A stretch of DNA of 51,950 nt from the NCBI GenBank assembly GCA_905214925.1, contig CAJMOB010000025.1, positions 1-51,950 of the forward strand, written 5' to 3'. Made by a program: the position numbers and the translations under genes. The DNA comes from Scybalomonas sp905214925 (GTDB lineage: Bacteria > Bacillota > Clostridia > Lachnospirales > Lachnospiraceae). Shown here in pieces: positions 23,232 through 32,724 of this stretch (positions are counted from its first letter, which is position 1; each line of letters opens with the position of its first letter). The notes under the pieces were generated by a model. It made no database searches and was not told the DNA's origin. It saw nothing but the letters and a program-made list of their open reading frames with translations.

Positions 23232-24617
23232 ATGATGACAATTGAACTGGAACATCAAAAAAAAATACCATTTTATGAACAGATTTATAAATATGTTCGA
23301 GATGAGATAAAAAGCGGTAGTTTGAAGAAAAATGAGAAATTACCTTCTAGCAGAAAGTTAGCGTCTCATTTGGAAATTAGTCGAAATACAGTGGATATGG
23401 CTTATGCACAGCTTGTATCCGAAGGATATATTGCTGCCATTCCAAAAAGAGGATATTTTGTCTGTGAGTTAGAAGAGGCTTTGCCAAGACAGCCGTTAGA
23501 GGATGATTGGGTAGAAGAGGAAGAAGAGGGAAGGAATCAATATGCCATTGATTTTTCTCCCAATGGTGTGGATATGGATAATTTTCCATATAATCAATGG
23601 AGAAAATTAATGAAGGAAGTGATGATTACCGATAATAGCGAGTTGTTTCAATCAGGCGATCCACAAGGGGATCGAGAGTTTCGAAACACGTTACGCCTTT
23701 ATCTTCATCAATCAAGAGGAGTCAATTGTCAAGAGAATCAAATTATTATCGGAGCAGGCATGGATTATTTATTGTTACTGCTCGGAATGTTATTAGGCAA
23801 TGAGAATAAGATTGCATTTGAGAATGCAGTTTATCCACAGGCTTATAAAGTATTTCAAAGCCTTGGATTCCAAAGTGAGAGAATTCCTTTGGATGGACAA
23901 GGTATGGTTGTGGAAGACCTAGAGCGATCATTATGTAGTGTTGCTTATGTGACACCTTCTCATCAATATCCGACAGGGATTGTTATGCCAATTAATCGGC
24001 GTTTGAAATTATTGGCATGGGCAAATCAGCAAGAAGGGCGTTATATTATTGAAGATGATTATGATAGTGAATTTCGTTATCAAGGGCGTCCAATTCCAGC
24101 ATTACAAGGAAACGATAGGAAAGGAAATGTGATTTACCTTGGAACTTTTTCAAAAGGGATTGCACCAGCCATCCGTGTTTCTTATATGGTGCTTCCACAA
24201 AGCCTTTACAAAAGATTCAAAGAGAAATTCTCTTTTTATTCTTCCACAGTTTCGAGAATTGATCAAGCAGTGATTACTCGATTTATGAAAGAAGGATATT
24301 ATGAACGGCATTTGAACCGAATGCGAGGGATTTATAAAAATAAACATGACTGTTTAGTCAATGCGTTAAAGCAATTTGGATCTCGGATTAGCATTTTTGG
24401 GGAAAGTGCAGGATTACATTTATTAGTTCAATACCATGGAGAAAAGAAGAAGGAAGAGCTTCTTTTGCTTGCAAAAAGCCAAGGGATTAGGGTCTATCCT
24501 TTAGCAGATTATCAATTAGAGGAAGGACAAGGGGAGCCGATTTTTATTCTTGGATTTGCAAGATTATCCGAGGAAGAAATTGAAAAAGGAATTTCTATTT
24601 TAAGGGATATTTGGTAA
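23232..24617 (+). CDS. MocR/PdxR-type GntR-aminotransferase regulator
   Basis: Fusion of an N-terminal GntR winged helix (YKYVRDEIKSGSLKKNEKLP, then SSRKLASHLEISRNTVDMAY) to a class I aminotransferase-like domain of about 350 residues that binds pyridoxal phosphate. The PLP-Lys is in LGTFSKGIAPAIRVSY. Known members control PLP synthesis, GABA use or amino-acid metabolism. No such target is adjacent: the next gene is an RHH-like protein. An ATG pair (23232 and 23235) follows a GAGGGGGG stretch; either could be used. Length of 461 residues is normal. Confidence 0.94.
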   Translation: MMTIELEHQKKIPFYEQIYKYVRDEIKSGSLKKNEKLPSSRKLASHLEISRNTVDMAYAQLVSEGYIAAIPKRGYFVCELEEALPRQPLEDDWVEEEEEGRNQYAIDFSPNGVDMDNFPYNQWRKLMKEVMITDNSELFQSGDPQGDREFRNTLRLYLHQSRGVNCQENQIIIGAGMDYLLLLLGMLLGNENKIAFENAVYPQAYKVFQSLGFQSERIPLDGQGMVVEDLERSLCSVAYVTPSHQYPTGIVMPINRRLKLLAWANQQEGRYIIEDDYDSEFRYQGRPIPALQGNDRKGNVIYLGTFSKGIAPAIRVSYMVLPQSLYKRFKEKFSFYSSTVSRIDQAVITRFMKEGYYERHLNRMRGIYKNKHDCLVNALKQFGSRISIFGESAGLHLLVQYHGEKKKEELLLLAKSQGIRVYPLADYQLEEGQGEPIFILGFARLSEEEIEKGISILRDIW

Positions 24618-24657
24618 TTAAAAAACACAAAACAGAAAAAAGAAGGAGGGGATTGAT

Positions 24658-25155
24658 ATGCCTGTAATTACTCCAAAGGATACAATCCAAAAAACTTATC
24701 GTTTAGAAACAAGACAAGCAGATGATTTAGAAAAACTTGCAAAAGCGGTAGGAAGAACACAAAACGAATTAATTGTTATGGCGGTTACAGAACTTTTATA
24801 TGAAAATCGTCAGTATTTTGTAAAAGATGTAATTGAGAGAAAATTAAAAGAAGAATTACATCAAATTGTGTGCATTCGTGAAAATGATTATTGTTATAAA
24901 ACATCTTCTTGGAGCCTTGAAATGCTCAAACTCGATGGGGATAAAGAAGGCGAAAGCTGGTTTAAATTTTGCTATCAAGCGAAAAATAAAAAAGACAAAA
25001 TTATTTTTATGGAGCAGGGAGAAATCGATGTAAAACGCGAAAAAGAGTGGGTTGTCTTTCTAAAAGATGTTATTGCAAATATGCAACTTTATGCGGACAT
25101 TGATGATGAAGAAACAGCAATGTTTTTCCACGAATATTTTGCAAGCCGTTCTTAA
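24658..25155 (+). CDS. Hypothetical protein with ribbon-helix-helix-like N-terminus
   Basis: A 165-residue protein. The first 50 residues (TIQKTYRLETRQADDLEKLA, then KAVGRTQNELIVMAVTELL) have the beta strand and two helices expected of a ribbon-helix-helix DNA-binding domain. The rest is acidic and not recognised. An AAGGAGGGG site precedes the start. It ends 34 bases before the divergent ClpX gene on the same strand, so they may be co-transcribed; being a substrate or adaptor of that unfoldase is an idea from position only. Confidence 0.7.
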   Translation: MPVITPKDTIQKTYRLETRQADDLEKLAKAVGRTQNELIVMAVTELLYENRQYFVKDVIERKLKEELHQIVCIRENDYCYKTSSWSLEMLKLDGDKEGESWFKFCYQAKNKKDKIIFMEQGEIDVKREKEWVVFLKDVIANMQLYADIDDEETAMFFHEYFASRS

Positions 25156-25189
25156 GAGCGACAACAATAGATAATAGGAGTGAGGAAAA

Positions 25190-26617
25190 ATGTCAGAAAA
25201 AGATTTTGATACGATAGATCAAGAAAAGAAGGAAGAAAAAGAAGAGACAAAGAAGGGGACAGATTCATCAAAAGAGGAAGAATACGAAGAATATTGTTTT
25301 TTATGCAGAAGAAGTGAAAGCCAGTGCAAGAACAAGTTGATTCACTTGCCAAATCATATTAATATTTGTCCAGAATGTATGCAAAAGACATTTGATGGTT
25401 TTAATAATTCCCCAAATGTGCAATTTATTGATATGAATAATTTTGATATGTCTCAGTTAAATATGTTGAATTCTATGCCAAAATCTCAAAGAGTGAAAAA
25501 GAAAAAAGAGGATACAAAAGCAAAAAAAGAATTTAATTTAAAGGATGTTCCACCACCACATGAAATTAAAGCAAAGTTAGATGCCTATGTCATTGGACAA
25601 GAGTATGCAAAAAAAGTGATTTCTGTGGCAGTTTATAATCATTATAAACGTGTTGCAACAAATACAATGGATGAAATTGAGATTGATAAATCCAATATAT
25701 TAATGATTGGACCAACAGGTTCTGGTAAAACATATCTTGTGAAGACATTAGCCAATATGCTTGATGTGCCTCTTGCTATTACAGATGCAACTTCGTTAAC
25801 AGAAGCTGGTTATATTGGTGATGACGTAGAAAGTGTTGTGTCAAAACTGCTTGCAGCCGCAGATAACGATGTGGAAAAGGCAGAAAGAGGTATTATTTTT
25901 ATTGATGAAATTGATAAAATCGCAAAAAAACGCAATACGACTAGTCGTGATGTAAGCGGCGAATCCGTACAACAAGGGCTTCTCAAATTATTAGAAGGTA
26001 GTGAAGTGGAAGTACCAGTTGGTGCCAGCAATAAAAATGCAATGGTGCCTCTTGAACGCATTAATACAAAAAATATTTTATTTATTTGTGGAGGTGCCTT
26101 CCCAGAGTTAGAAACGATTATTAAAGAGCGTTTAACAAAGCAATCTTCTATTGGATTCCGTTCTGATTTAAAAGACAAATATGATAATGAATCAAACTTA
26201 ATATCACAAGTGACCATTGAAGATTTGAGAGAATTTGGAATGATTCCAGAGTTTATTGGAAGACTGCCAATTATTTGTTCTTTAGATGCTCTTGATAAAG
26301 AAATGTTAATTCAAATTTTAAAAGAGCCAAAAAATGCGATTTTAAAACAGTATCAAAAGTTATTAGCATTAGATGAAGTAGATTTACAATTTGATGATAG
26401 TGCATTAGAAGTGATCGCGGAAAAAGCCCTTGAAAAGAAAACTGGTGCGAGAGCTCTTCGCGCTATTATTGAAAAATTTATGTTAGATATTATGTATCAG
26501 ATTCCAAAAGATGATAATATTGGAAGAGTTACAATTACAAGAGAATACTTAGAAAATAAAGGTGCTCCGATCATTGAAATGAGAGGAGTGCAGGCATTGC
26601 CAAATCACCAATCATAG
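25190..26617 (+). CDS. ClpX-like AAA+ unfoldase, divergent paralogue
   Basis: ATP-driven protein unfoldase. A four-Cys zinc finger (Cys36, Cys39, Cys60, Cys63) opens the protein after an acidic, Lys/Glu-rich 35-residue extension. Walker A GPTGSGKT is at 174-181, pore loop GYIG at 207-210, Walker B IFIDE at 236-240, and the ClpP-docking IGF tripeptide at 321-323. The RKH pore motif of standard ClpX is replaced by a different segment (278-290). The 475-residue length exceeds the usual ~420 because of the N-terminal extension. No clpP or tig gene adjoins, suggesting a second ClpX rather than the housekeeping one. Confidence 0.9.
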   Translation: MSEKDFDTIDQEKKEEKEETKKGTDSSKEEEYEEYCFLCRRSESQCKNKLIHLPNHINICPECMQKTFDGFNNSPNVQFIDMNNFDMSQLNMLNSMPKSQRVKKKKEDTKAKKEFNLKDVPPPHEIKAKLDAYVIGQEYAKKVISVAVYNHYKRVATNTMDEIEIDKSNILMIGPTGSGKTYLVKTLANMLDVPLAITDATSLTEAGYIGDDVESVVSKLLAAADNDVEKAERGIIFIDEIDKIAKKRNTTSRDVSGESVQQGLLKLLEGSEVEVPVGASNKNAMVPLERINTKNILFICGGAFPELETIIKERLTKQSSIGFRSDLKDKYDNESNLISQVTIEDLREFGMIPEFIGRLPIICSLDALDKEMLIQILKEPKNAILKQYQKLLALDEVDLQFDDSALEVIAEKALEKKTGARALRAIIEKFMLDIMYQIPKDDNIGRVTITREYLENKGAPIIEMRGVQALPNHQS

Positions 26618-26644
26618 TGATAAGAAAGTATGAATTTAACTTTT

Positions 26645-26679
26645 ATACTCCTGCTTTTATAAAGTAGGAGTATTTTTTA
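26645..26679 (+). terminator. Terminator after the ClpX-like gene
   Basis: Perfect 13-bp stem (26645-26657 and 26661-26673) with a 3-nt loop followed by six T. Confidence 0.95.
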
Positions 26680-26730
26680 TTCTTTTATGAAATAACAATA
26701 TATAAACAAAGCAAATAAAAGGATAAGAAA

Positions 26731-28431
26731 ATGAATGGTGATCAATGTAAAAATGCGATCTATGGGGATTCTTATTTAGATCTAATCGTGGAATATAACA
26801 ATGAAATTCGCTCTATTTATCAACAATATGAAACAACTTGTATTCAATTTGTTAACTACCGCTATGCCATCGTTCATATTGATGGAGAGCAATATCCACC
26901 ATATAGTATTTCTCATTATGGATATCATCGAATTCCAAAGTGTTTTGGACTGATGGATCAGAGTAGTTTACAAGAAAGTGGAATTATAAGAGTACAAGAA
27001 TTAGAAGCTCTCGATCTGCGAGGAAGAGGAGTTTTAGTTGGATTTATTGATACAGGGATCGATTATACGAATCCGATCTTTCAAAATGCAGATGGAAGTA
27101 GCCGAATTGTCTCTATTTGGGATCAAACCATAAAAGATGGCACTCCACCAGAGGATTTTTATTATGGAGCAGAATACACAAGAGAGATGTTAAATCAGGC
27201 GTTACAATCGGAAAATCCAAGGGACGTTGTTCCTAGTTTTGATGAAAATGGTCATGGCACGTTTTTGGCAGGGATTGCTACAGGAAAAAGAGATGAGGAG
27301 GCAGATTTCATTGGAGCGGTTCCAGATTCGGAACTTGTTGTTGTAAAATTAAAAGAAGCAAAAAAGAGTTTGATGGAATTTCAAGAAATTTATACAAACG
27401 ATATTGTATATCAAGAAACTGATATTATGATGGGCATTCGATATTTAATTGGGGTGGCAAGACAGCAGTTTCGCCCAATTGTAATTTGTATTGGGTTTGG
27501 GAGCAATCAAGGAGGAAAAGAAGGAAAAGGTGCGTTAAGTTCTTATTTGTCTTCTGTTGCAGAAAGTAGTGGTGTTTGTGTGGTAGCTTGTGCAGGAAAT
27601 GAAGGGCAAGCGAGGAGACATTATTATGGCCCAGGGAGAAAAGGTCAGAGAGTGGAGACCGTAGAAATTAATGTGGGGGAAGAAAAAGGATTTTCCATGG
27701 AGTTATGGGGCAGTTCTCCAAACACATATTCCATTGCACTTCGTTCCCCAGGAGGAGAAGTGATTTCTAGAATTCCTCCAGGATTATCGGAAAGTCGAGA
27801 AGTTCAGTTAATTTTAGAGAGAACTAGAATTCGAGTTGATTATCAGCTTGTAGAAAGCGCTACAGGAGATGAAGTTATTGTATTGGCATTTCGAAATCCT
27901 ACAAAAGGAATTTGGACTCTCGATGTGTATTGTGATGAGTTAAATGATGTGGGTTTTCATATTTGGTTGCCAATTCAAGGGTTTGTATCCGAAGGAACTT
28001 ACTTTATCCGTCCCGATCCCGATACGACAATTGTTGTTCCAGGAGCAACTCCATCCGTTTTAACGATAACGGCTTATCGACATTTAAATAATAGTTTATA
28101 CTTAGAAGCTAGTAGAGGATATGGAAGAGCCTGTGGAGTAAAACCCGATATGGCGGCACCAGGAGTCGATGTATATGGGCCGAATACGAGAGGAGGATAT
28201 ACAACAAAATCAGGAACCAGTGTATCGGCAGCTATTGGAGTGGGAGCAGCAGCTCTTTTATTTGAATGGGGAATTATAAGAGGAAATGTGGAAAATATGG
28301 CTACAAATGAAGTGAAAAAGCTGTTAATTCGTGGAGCGGTACGAGATGGAGAACGGACGTATCCAAATCGAGAGTGGGGATATGGCAGATTAAATGTGTT
28401 TGGAGCGTTTCAAAGTCTAACACGCCTATAA
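26731..28431 (+). CDS. Subtilase (S8) family serine protease, Csp-like
   Basis: Serine protease with a complete triad: Asp107 (FIDTGIDYT), His175 (NGHGTFLAG) and Ser497 (KSGTSVSAA). The large insertion between His and Ser (about residues 300-440, a beta-rich block) resembles the jelly-roll insert of clostridial Csp germination proteases and related Lachnospiraceae enzymes. There is no signal peptide, and the first 80 residues may be a prodomain. The 566-residue length fits that group. A role in spore germination or intracellular proteolysis is possible; no germination partner (CspC, SleC) is adjacent. Confidence 0.9.
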   Translation: MNGDQCKNAIYGDSYLDLIVEYNNEIRSIYQQYETTCIQFVNYRYAIVHIDGEQYPPYSISHYGYHRIPKCFGLMDQSSLQESGIIRVQELEALDLRGRGVLVGFIDTGIDYTNPIFQNADGSSRIVSIWDQTIKDGTPPEDFYYGAEYTREMLNQALQSENPRDVVPSFDENGHGTFLAGIATGKRDEEADFIGAVPDSELVVVKLKEAKKSLMEFQEIYTNDIVYQETDIMMGIRYLIGVARQQFRPIVICIGFGSNQGGKEGKGALSSYLSSVAESSGVCVVACAGNEGQARRHYYGPGRKGQRVETVEINVGEEKGFSMELWGSSPNTYSIALRSPGGEVISRIPPGLSESREVQLILERTRIRVDYQLVESATGDEVIVLAFRNPTKGIWTLDVYCDELNDVGFHIWLPIQGFVSEGTYFIRPDPDTTIVVPGATPSVLTITAYRHLNNSLYLEASRGYGRACGVKPDMAAPGVDVYGPNTRGGYTTKSGTSVSAAIGVGAAALLFEWGIIRGNVENMATNEVKKLLIRGAVRDGERTYPNREWGYGRLNVFGAFQSLTRL

Positions 28432-28535
28432 AATTTGTAAAATATGGAAATTTAATTGTTTTCTCATAAAAGTAAAAAACTGATCCATACTAAACAAAGA
28501 AACAAAATAAGAGATAAAGTAAAGGAGATGCTTTT

Positions 28536-29132
28536 ATGAAAAAGTTAACAAAAAAACTTGTAGCATTAACAATGACAGCCATGATGGTTTCCTTCACATT
28601 TGTAGGTTGTGGAACTGATGATAATGGTACCACAGAGATGCCGATGGATTCTACAACTACCAATGGAACAGATAATACAACAAATGGCACAACAAATGAT
28701 ACAACTGTAGATGGTGATGTTGGAACTTCTGGAAGAGGTGATGGTGTCATTGGTGATATGGCAAATGGTGTTGGAGATGCCGTTGGAGATGTAGCCAATG
28801 GAATTGGAAACGCTGTTGGAGACGTAGCCAATGGAATCGGAAATGCCGTTGGCGATGTCGTAAATGGTGGTTTTGAGTCTTATGAAGATGCCCATGATTA
28901 TTTATTAGGACAGCTTGGAGCTCAAGATAATAATGCTTCTTATGAAGTTCGAAATGTAAAAAAAGAAACGGTTGCTTACCAAGATGGCCATAAAGGATAT
29001 GAATTTGAAATCCATGACACAAGAAATGGAAATGATAAAAAGTTTGGAACTTTTTACGTAGATGAAAAAGACGGAAGAGTCTATAAAATGAACGAAAACG
29101 GAAATGGTGTAACAGCATATCCATTTTCTTAA
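28536..29132 (+). CDS. Lipoprotein with 11-residue repeats
   Basis: Secreted lipoprotein with lipobox FVGC at about Cys25, then an Asn/Thr/Asp-rich linker and a repeat block at about residues 71-112. There, units such as VGDVANGIGNA recur with an 11-residue period (33 bases at DNA level), giving an amphipathic, possibly surface-binding helix. A C-terminal globular part of about 85 residues follows (SYEDAHDYLLGQLGA, and GYEFEIHDTRNGNDKKFGTF ending with a KMNENGNG turn). The family is not recognised beyond that. An AAAGGAG site precedes the start and a terminator follows, so it is monocistronic. Confidence 0.8.
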   Translation: MKKLTKKLVALTMTAMMVSFTFVGCGTDDNGTTEMPMDSTTTNGTDNTTNGTTNDTTVDGDVGTSGRGDGVIGDMANGVGDAVGDVANGIGNAVGDVANGIGNAVGDVVNGGFESYEDAHDYLLGQLGAQDNNASYEVRNVKKETVAYQDGHKGYEFEIHDTRNGNDKKFGTFYVDEKDGRVYKMNENGNGVTAYPFS

Positions 29133-29184
29133 AGGATAATAATAAAGTAGCAAAGTGTTTTTTTACCTTTTTACTTTTTTATAC

Positions 29185-29231
29185 TCGCCATATGAGAAAA
29201 ATCGATTCTTATATGGCGATTTTCTTTTTTC
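29185..29231 (+). terminator. Terminator after the repeat lipoprotein
   Basis: Arms 29185-29198 and 29206-29219 pair over 14 positions with one wobble, then a T-rich tract. Confidence 0.92.
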
Positions 29232-29237
29232 TAAATC

Positions 29238-29267
29238 TTGACAAAACTTCCTTTCCTATTATAAGAT
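29238..29267 (+). promoter_or_regulatory. Promoter of prfC
   Basis: TTGACA (29238-29243), an 18-base spacer, TAAGAT (29262-29267), about 70 bases before the prfC start. Confidence 0.75.
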
Positions 29268-29337
29268 GATACTTATGCGTATTTATACGAACAAATAGAG
29301 AACATAATGATAAAATAGAATTACAGGAGGTCTTATA

Positions 29338-30927
29338 GTGGCTGATTTAACAAATGAAATAAAGAAACGTCGTACATTTGCAATTATTTCCCATCCAGAT
29401 GCTGGTAAAACAACATTGACAGAGAAATTTCTTTTATATGGTGGCGCAATTAATACAGCAGGTTCCGTAAAAGGAAAAGCAACATCAAAACATGCAGTTT
29501 CAGACTGGATGGAAATCGAGAAACAAAGAGGAATCTCCGTTACTTCCTCTGTTCTTCAGTTTAACTATGATGGATTTTGTATTAACATTCTTGATACACC
29601 AGGGCATCAAGATTTCTCAGAAGATACGTATCGTACATTGATGGCAGCAGACTCCGCAGTTATGGTAATCGATGCTTCAAAAGGGGTAGAAAAGCAGACA
29701 ATTAAATTATTTAAAGTATGTGTTATGCGAAATATTCCGATTTTTACCTTTATTAATAAATTAGACCGTGAAGCGAATGACCCATTTGAACTTCTCGATG
29801 AGATTGAAAATGTACTCGGTATTCGTACTTGTCCGATCAATTGGCCAATTGGTTGTGGAAAACAGTTTAAGGGAGTTTATGATCGAAATACAAAAATGAT
29901 TACCATGTTTAAAGCAGTATCAAGCGGTGGACAAAAAGTTGCTGAGACACAAGAAATTCCTGTTGATTCAGAGGATACAAGAAATGAAATTGGATATGCA
30001 TTGCATGATCAATTATTAGAAGATATTGAATTATTAGACGGTGCTAGTGATGAATTTGACCAAGAACGCGTCAGTGCAGGACAGTTGACACCGGTATTCT
30101 TTGGTTCTGCATTGAATAACTTTGGTGTGGAAAATTTCTTACAACACTTTTTAGCTATGACAACATCTCCACTTCCAAGAAAGTCAGATATTGGAGAGAT
30201 CAGTCCATTTAGTGATAATTTTTCTGCTTTTGTCTTTAAAATTCAGGCGAATATGAATAAGGCACATCGTGACCGTATTGCATTTATGAGAATTTGTTCT
30301 GGTAAGTTCACTGCGGGAATGGAAGTCTATCATATGCAAGGCAAAAAGAAAATTAAATTATCTCAGCCACAACAGATGATGGCAGAAGAGCGACACATTG
30401 TTCAAGAAGCCTATGCGGGAGATATTATTGGTGTATTCGATCCAGGAATTTTCTCTATTGGAGATACGATTTGTACAGGTAGTGAAAAATTTGAATATGA
30501 AGGAATCCCAACCTTTGCTCCTGAGCATTTTGCAAGAATTCGTCAAGTGGATACAATGAAGAGAAAACAATTCATCAAAGGAATCAATCAGATTGCACAA
30601 GAAGGTGCCATTCAGATTTTCCAAGAATACAATACAGGAATGGAAGAAATCATCGTTGGTGTTGTTGGTGTTCTTCAGTTTGATGTGTTAAAATTCCGAT
30701 TGGAAAATGAATATAATTGTGAAATTCGAATGGAAACACTTCCTTACTCTGATATCCGTTGGATCAAAGATCGAGAAATGGATATGAATACGTTAAAAGG
30801 TGTTTCTGATGTGAAGAAAGTAAAAGACTTAAAAGGAAATCCATTGCTTTTATTCTCAAATCAATGGACGATTCGTATGGTATTAGAGAGAAATGAAGGT
30901 CTTGAATTATTAGAATTTAGCAAATAA
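29338..30927 (+). CDS. prfC: Peptide chain release factor 3
   Basis: GTPase that recycles release factors 1 and 2 from the ribosome. GTPase motifs are SHPDAGKTT (G1), RGISVTSS (G2), DTPGHQDFSEDTYR (G3) and NKLDRE (G4), followed by RF3-type domains II and III. The start codon is GTG, supported by AGGAGG 8 nt upstream. Length of 529 residues is standard. It is single, between its own promoter and terminator. Confidence 0.97.
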   Translation: MADLTNEIKKRRTFAIISHPDAGKTTLTEKFLLYGGAINTAGSVKGKATSKHAVSDWMEIEKQRGISVTSSVLQFNYDGFCINILDTPGHQDFSEDTYRTLMAADSAVMVIDASKGVEKQTIKLFKVCVMRNIPIFTFINKLDREANDPFELLDEIENVLGIRTCPINWPIGCGKQFKGVYDRNTKMITMFKAVSSGGQKVAETQEIPVDSEDTRNEIGYALHDQLLEDIELLDGASDEFDQERVSAGQLTPVFFGSALNNFGVENFLQHFLAMTTSPLPRKSDIGEISPFSDNFSAFVFKIQANMNKAHRDRIAFMRICSGKFTAGMEVYHMQGKKKIKLSQPQQMMAEERHIVQEAYAGDIIGVFDPGIFSIGDTICTGSEKFEYEGIPTFAPEHFARIRQVDTMKRKQFIKGINQIAQEGAIQIFQEYNTGMEEIIVGVVGVLQFDVLKFRLENEYNCEIRMETLPYSDIRWIKDREMDMNTLKGVSDVKKVKDLKGNPLLLFSNQWTIRMVLERNEGLELLEFSK

Positions 30928-30931
30928 AAGG

Positions 30932-30967
30932 AAGTCGCCAAACCCAATGGGGTTTGGCGACTTTTTT
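30932..30967 (+). terminator. Terminator after prfC
   Basis: Near-perfect 14-bp stem with arms around 30932-30945 and 30950-30963, a 4-nt loop, then a T-run. The GC-rich stem makes it strong. Confidence 0.96.
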
Positions 30968-31293
30968 CTTTTATAAATTATAAATAAAAATTTTTTTATT
31001 GAAAAAGAAACTTTTTTGCGGTCTTTAACGTCAGTGAGAGGAAAAAAGGTTTAAATAAAGAGGCTTTTGAGAAAGAGATTTTAAGAAAGATATTAGAATC
31101 TTAAAAAAAATGTAAAAAAAAAATAACACTCATATTGTCGAAAATGTGCTATACTAAAAAAAGTTGATATTTGGGAAAAACAAGGGAAATCCTAAGTTTC
31201 GGTACAAAGAAAAGTTATATTTTTAGAGCATAGGTGCATATTCTTTGTTAGATTAGGAATGATTAGTGAAAAGTGAAATAGGAGGAACAGAAG
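30968..31293 (+). other. Intergenic region upstream of the deacetylase lipoprotein
   Basis: A/T-rich, with long A-runs around 31100-31125. An extended -10 (TGC then TATACT, 31150-31155) suggests transcription starts near 31162, giving a leader of about 130 nt. No riboswitch consensus was recognised in the leader. Confidence 0.4.
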
Positions 31294-32601
31294 ATGAGAG
31301 TTAAGAAAAAGTGGATGGCGATTGTTATGGCTTCCATTTTTACATGTAGTTTATTAGTAGGATGTGGTTCAAAACATGAGGTGAAGCAAAATAAAGTAGA
31401 GGCTTCAAAAGAGAGTGGGAACAAAGATACAACAAAAGTAAATGAGAGTGTAAAGAAAATGAGCTTTGCAGATAAAAGTGTTCAATTACCACCAGAATAT
31501 ATATTTTCTCAAGAGCCAGACACTACTTATAAACAAGAGGAAATTGTATCAGAAGACTGGAGCAGTAGCAATCCAGAGTATGTGAATGTAGATGTAAATA
31601 CTGGAGATGTGACTGCCTTAAAAGCGGGAACTGGAAAAGAAGTTACAATTACAGTGGTACATAAGTTAAAAGATGGAACAAAAGTGGAAGGTTCTTATCA
31701 AGTAAAAGTACAAGAAAAAGCAAAGAAATTAGCGTTTACTTCTCAAAAACATGTAGCTTTAATTGGAAAAACGGTAAAATTAGAGGCAAAATGTACACCG
31801 AACTCTTCTAACTCCCAAGAGTTAAAATGGTCAACAAGCAATAAAAATTATGCCATTGTAACGGCAGAAGGTGTTGTGAAAGCAAAAAAAGCGGGCTATG
31901 GAAAAACAGTTACGATTACAGTTGCTACAACAGATGGTTCTAATTTGAAGAAAAAAATGAAATTGCGTATTTTAGATCCAAATAAACCGATGGTAGCCAT
32001 GACATTTGATGATGGACCTTCTTATGAAAGCACAAAAATCATCGTGGATACATTAAAAAAATACGATGCAAGAGCTACTTTTTTTGTAGTGGGACAAAAT
32101 ATTACCGCTCAGAATGTAAAAAATCGTGAAATTTTAAAAGAGTCCGCAAAAAATGGAAATGAAATCGCAAGTCATACATACGATCATGCGGATTTAAGAA
32201 CATTATCTGTTTCTGGAATTCAACAAGAACTTTCTAAGACAAGCGATTTAATTAAAGAAGTAACAGGAAAGAGGCCAACGCTTTTACGTCCACCATATGG
32301 AGCTATTAATGATACGGTATCTGCAACAGTCGGAGCGCCAATGATCTTGTGGTCAGTGGATACTTTAGATTGGCAGACAAGGAATACAGATTCTGATATT
32401 CGTGCAGTCATGAATGGAGCAAAAGATGGTGCGGTTATTCTGATGCACGATATTCATATGCCAAGTGCAAAAGCAGTGGAAGTTGTTGTTCCTCAATTAG
32501 TGGATCAAGGATTTCAGCTAGTGACAATCAGCGAATTAGCGGAAAGTAAAGGAATTACATTAGAAGTTGGTAAACGATACGGCAGCATGCATGCATCATA
32601 A
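31294..32601 (+). CDS. Polysaccharide deacetylase lipoprotein with Big-type domains
   Basis: Surface-anchored carbohydrate esterase 4. Lipobox LLVGC (Cys24) is followed by two Ig-like Big_2-type domains (about residues 55-135 and 140-228, each with the W-S-S/T-SN pattern: EDWSSSNPEYVNV, LKWSTSNKNYAIV). The NodB domain holds TFDDGPS (Asp239, Asp240), HTYDH (His294, His298), RPPYG, LWSVDTLDW and LMHDIH, so the metal site and catalytic residues are intact. It probably removes N-acetyl groups from peptidoglycan or another surface glycan. It is the first of three NodB proteins within about 7 kb. Confidence 0.93.
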   Translation: MRVKKKWMAIVMASIFTCSLLVGCGSKHEVKQNKVEASKESGNKDTTKVNESVKKMSFADKSVQLPPEYIFSQEPDTTYKQEEIVSEDWSSSNPEYVNVDVNTGDVTALKAGTGKEVTITVVHKLKDGTKVEGSYQVKVQEKAKKLAFTSQKHVALIGKTVKLEAKCTPNSSNSQELKWSTSNKNYAIVTAEGVVKAKKAGYGKTVTITVATTDGSNLKKKMKLRILDPNKPMVAMTFDDGPSYESTKIIVDTLKKYDARATFFVVGQNITAQNVKNREILKESAKNGNEIASHTYDHADLRTLSVSGIQQELSKTSDLIKEVTGKRPTLLRPPYGAINDTVSATVGAPMILWSVDTLDWQTRNTDSDIRAVMNGAKDGAVILMHDIHMPSAKAVEVVVPQLVDQGFQLVTISELAESKGITLEVGKRYGSMHAS

Positions 32602-32622
32602 AAGAAAGAGAAAATAGAGGAA

Positions 32623-32665
32623 AAAGGATTTTGATATTCAAATAAGAATATCAGAGTCCTTTTTT
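32623..32665 (+). terminator. Terminator after the deacetylase lipoprotein
   Basis: Arms 32623-32639 and 32645-32661 pair over 17 positions with wobbles, a 5-nt loop, then T-run. Confidence 0.88.
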
Positions 32666-32724
32666 AGTTCTTTGGTGAAAAAAAGATTCATAAGATAGGA
32701 ATAAGATTTTCATGGAGAATTAAA

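Noticed and set aside
28490..28895. Minus-strand ORFs of about 110 codons opposite the repeat lipoprotein, with tandem-repeat-like translations
   Set aside because: They are reverse readings of the 33-base repeats; the plus-strand gene has a signal peptide, a ribosome site and a terminator.
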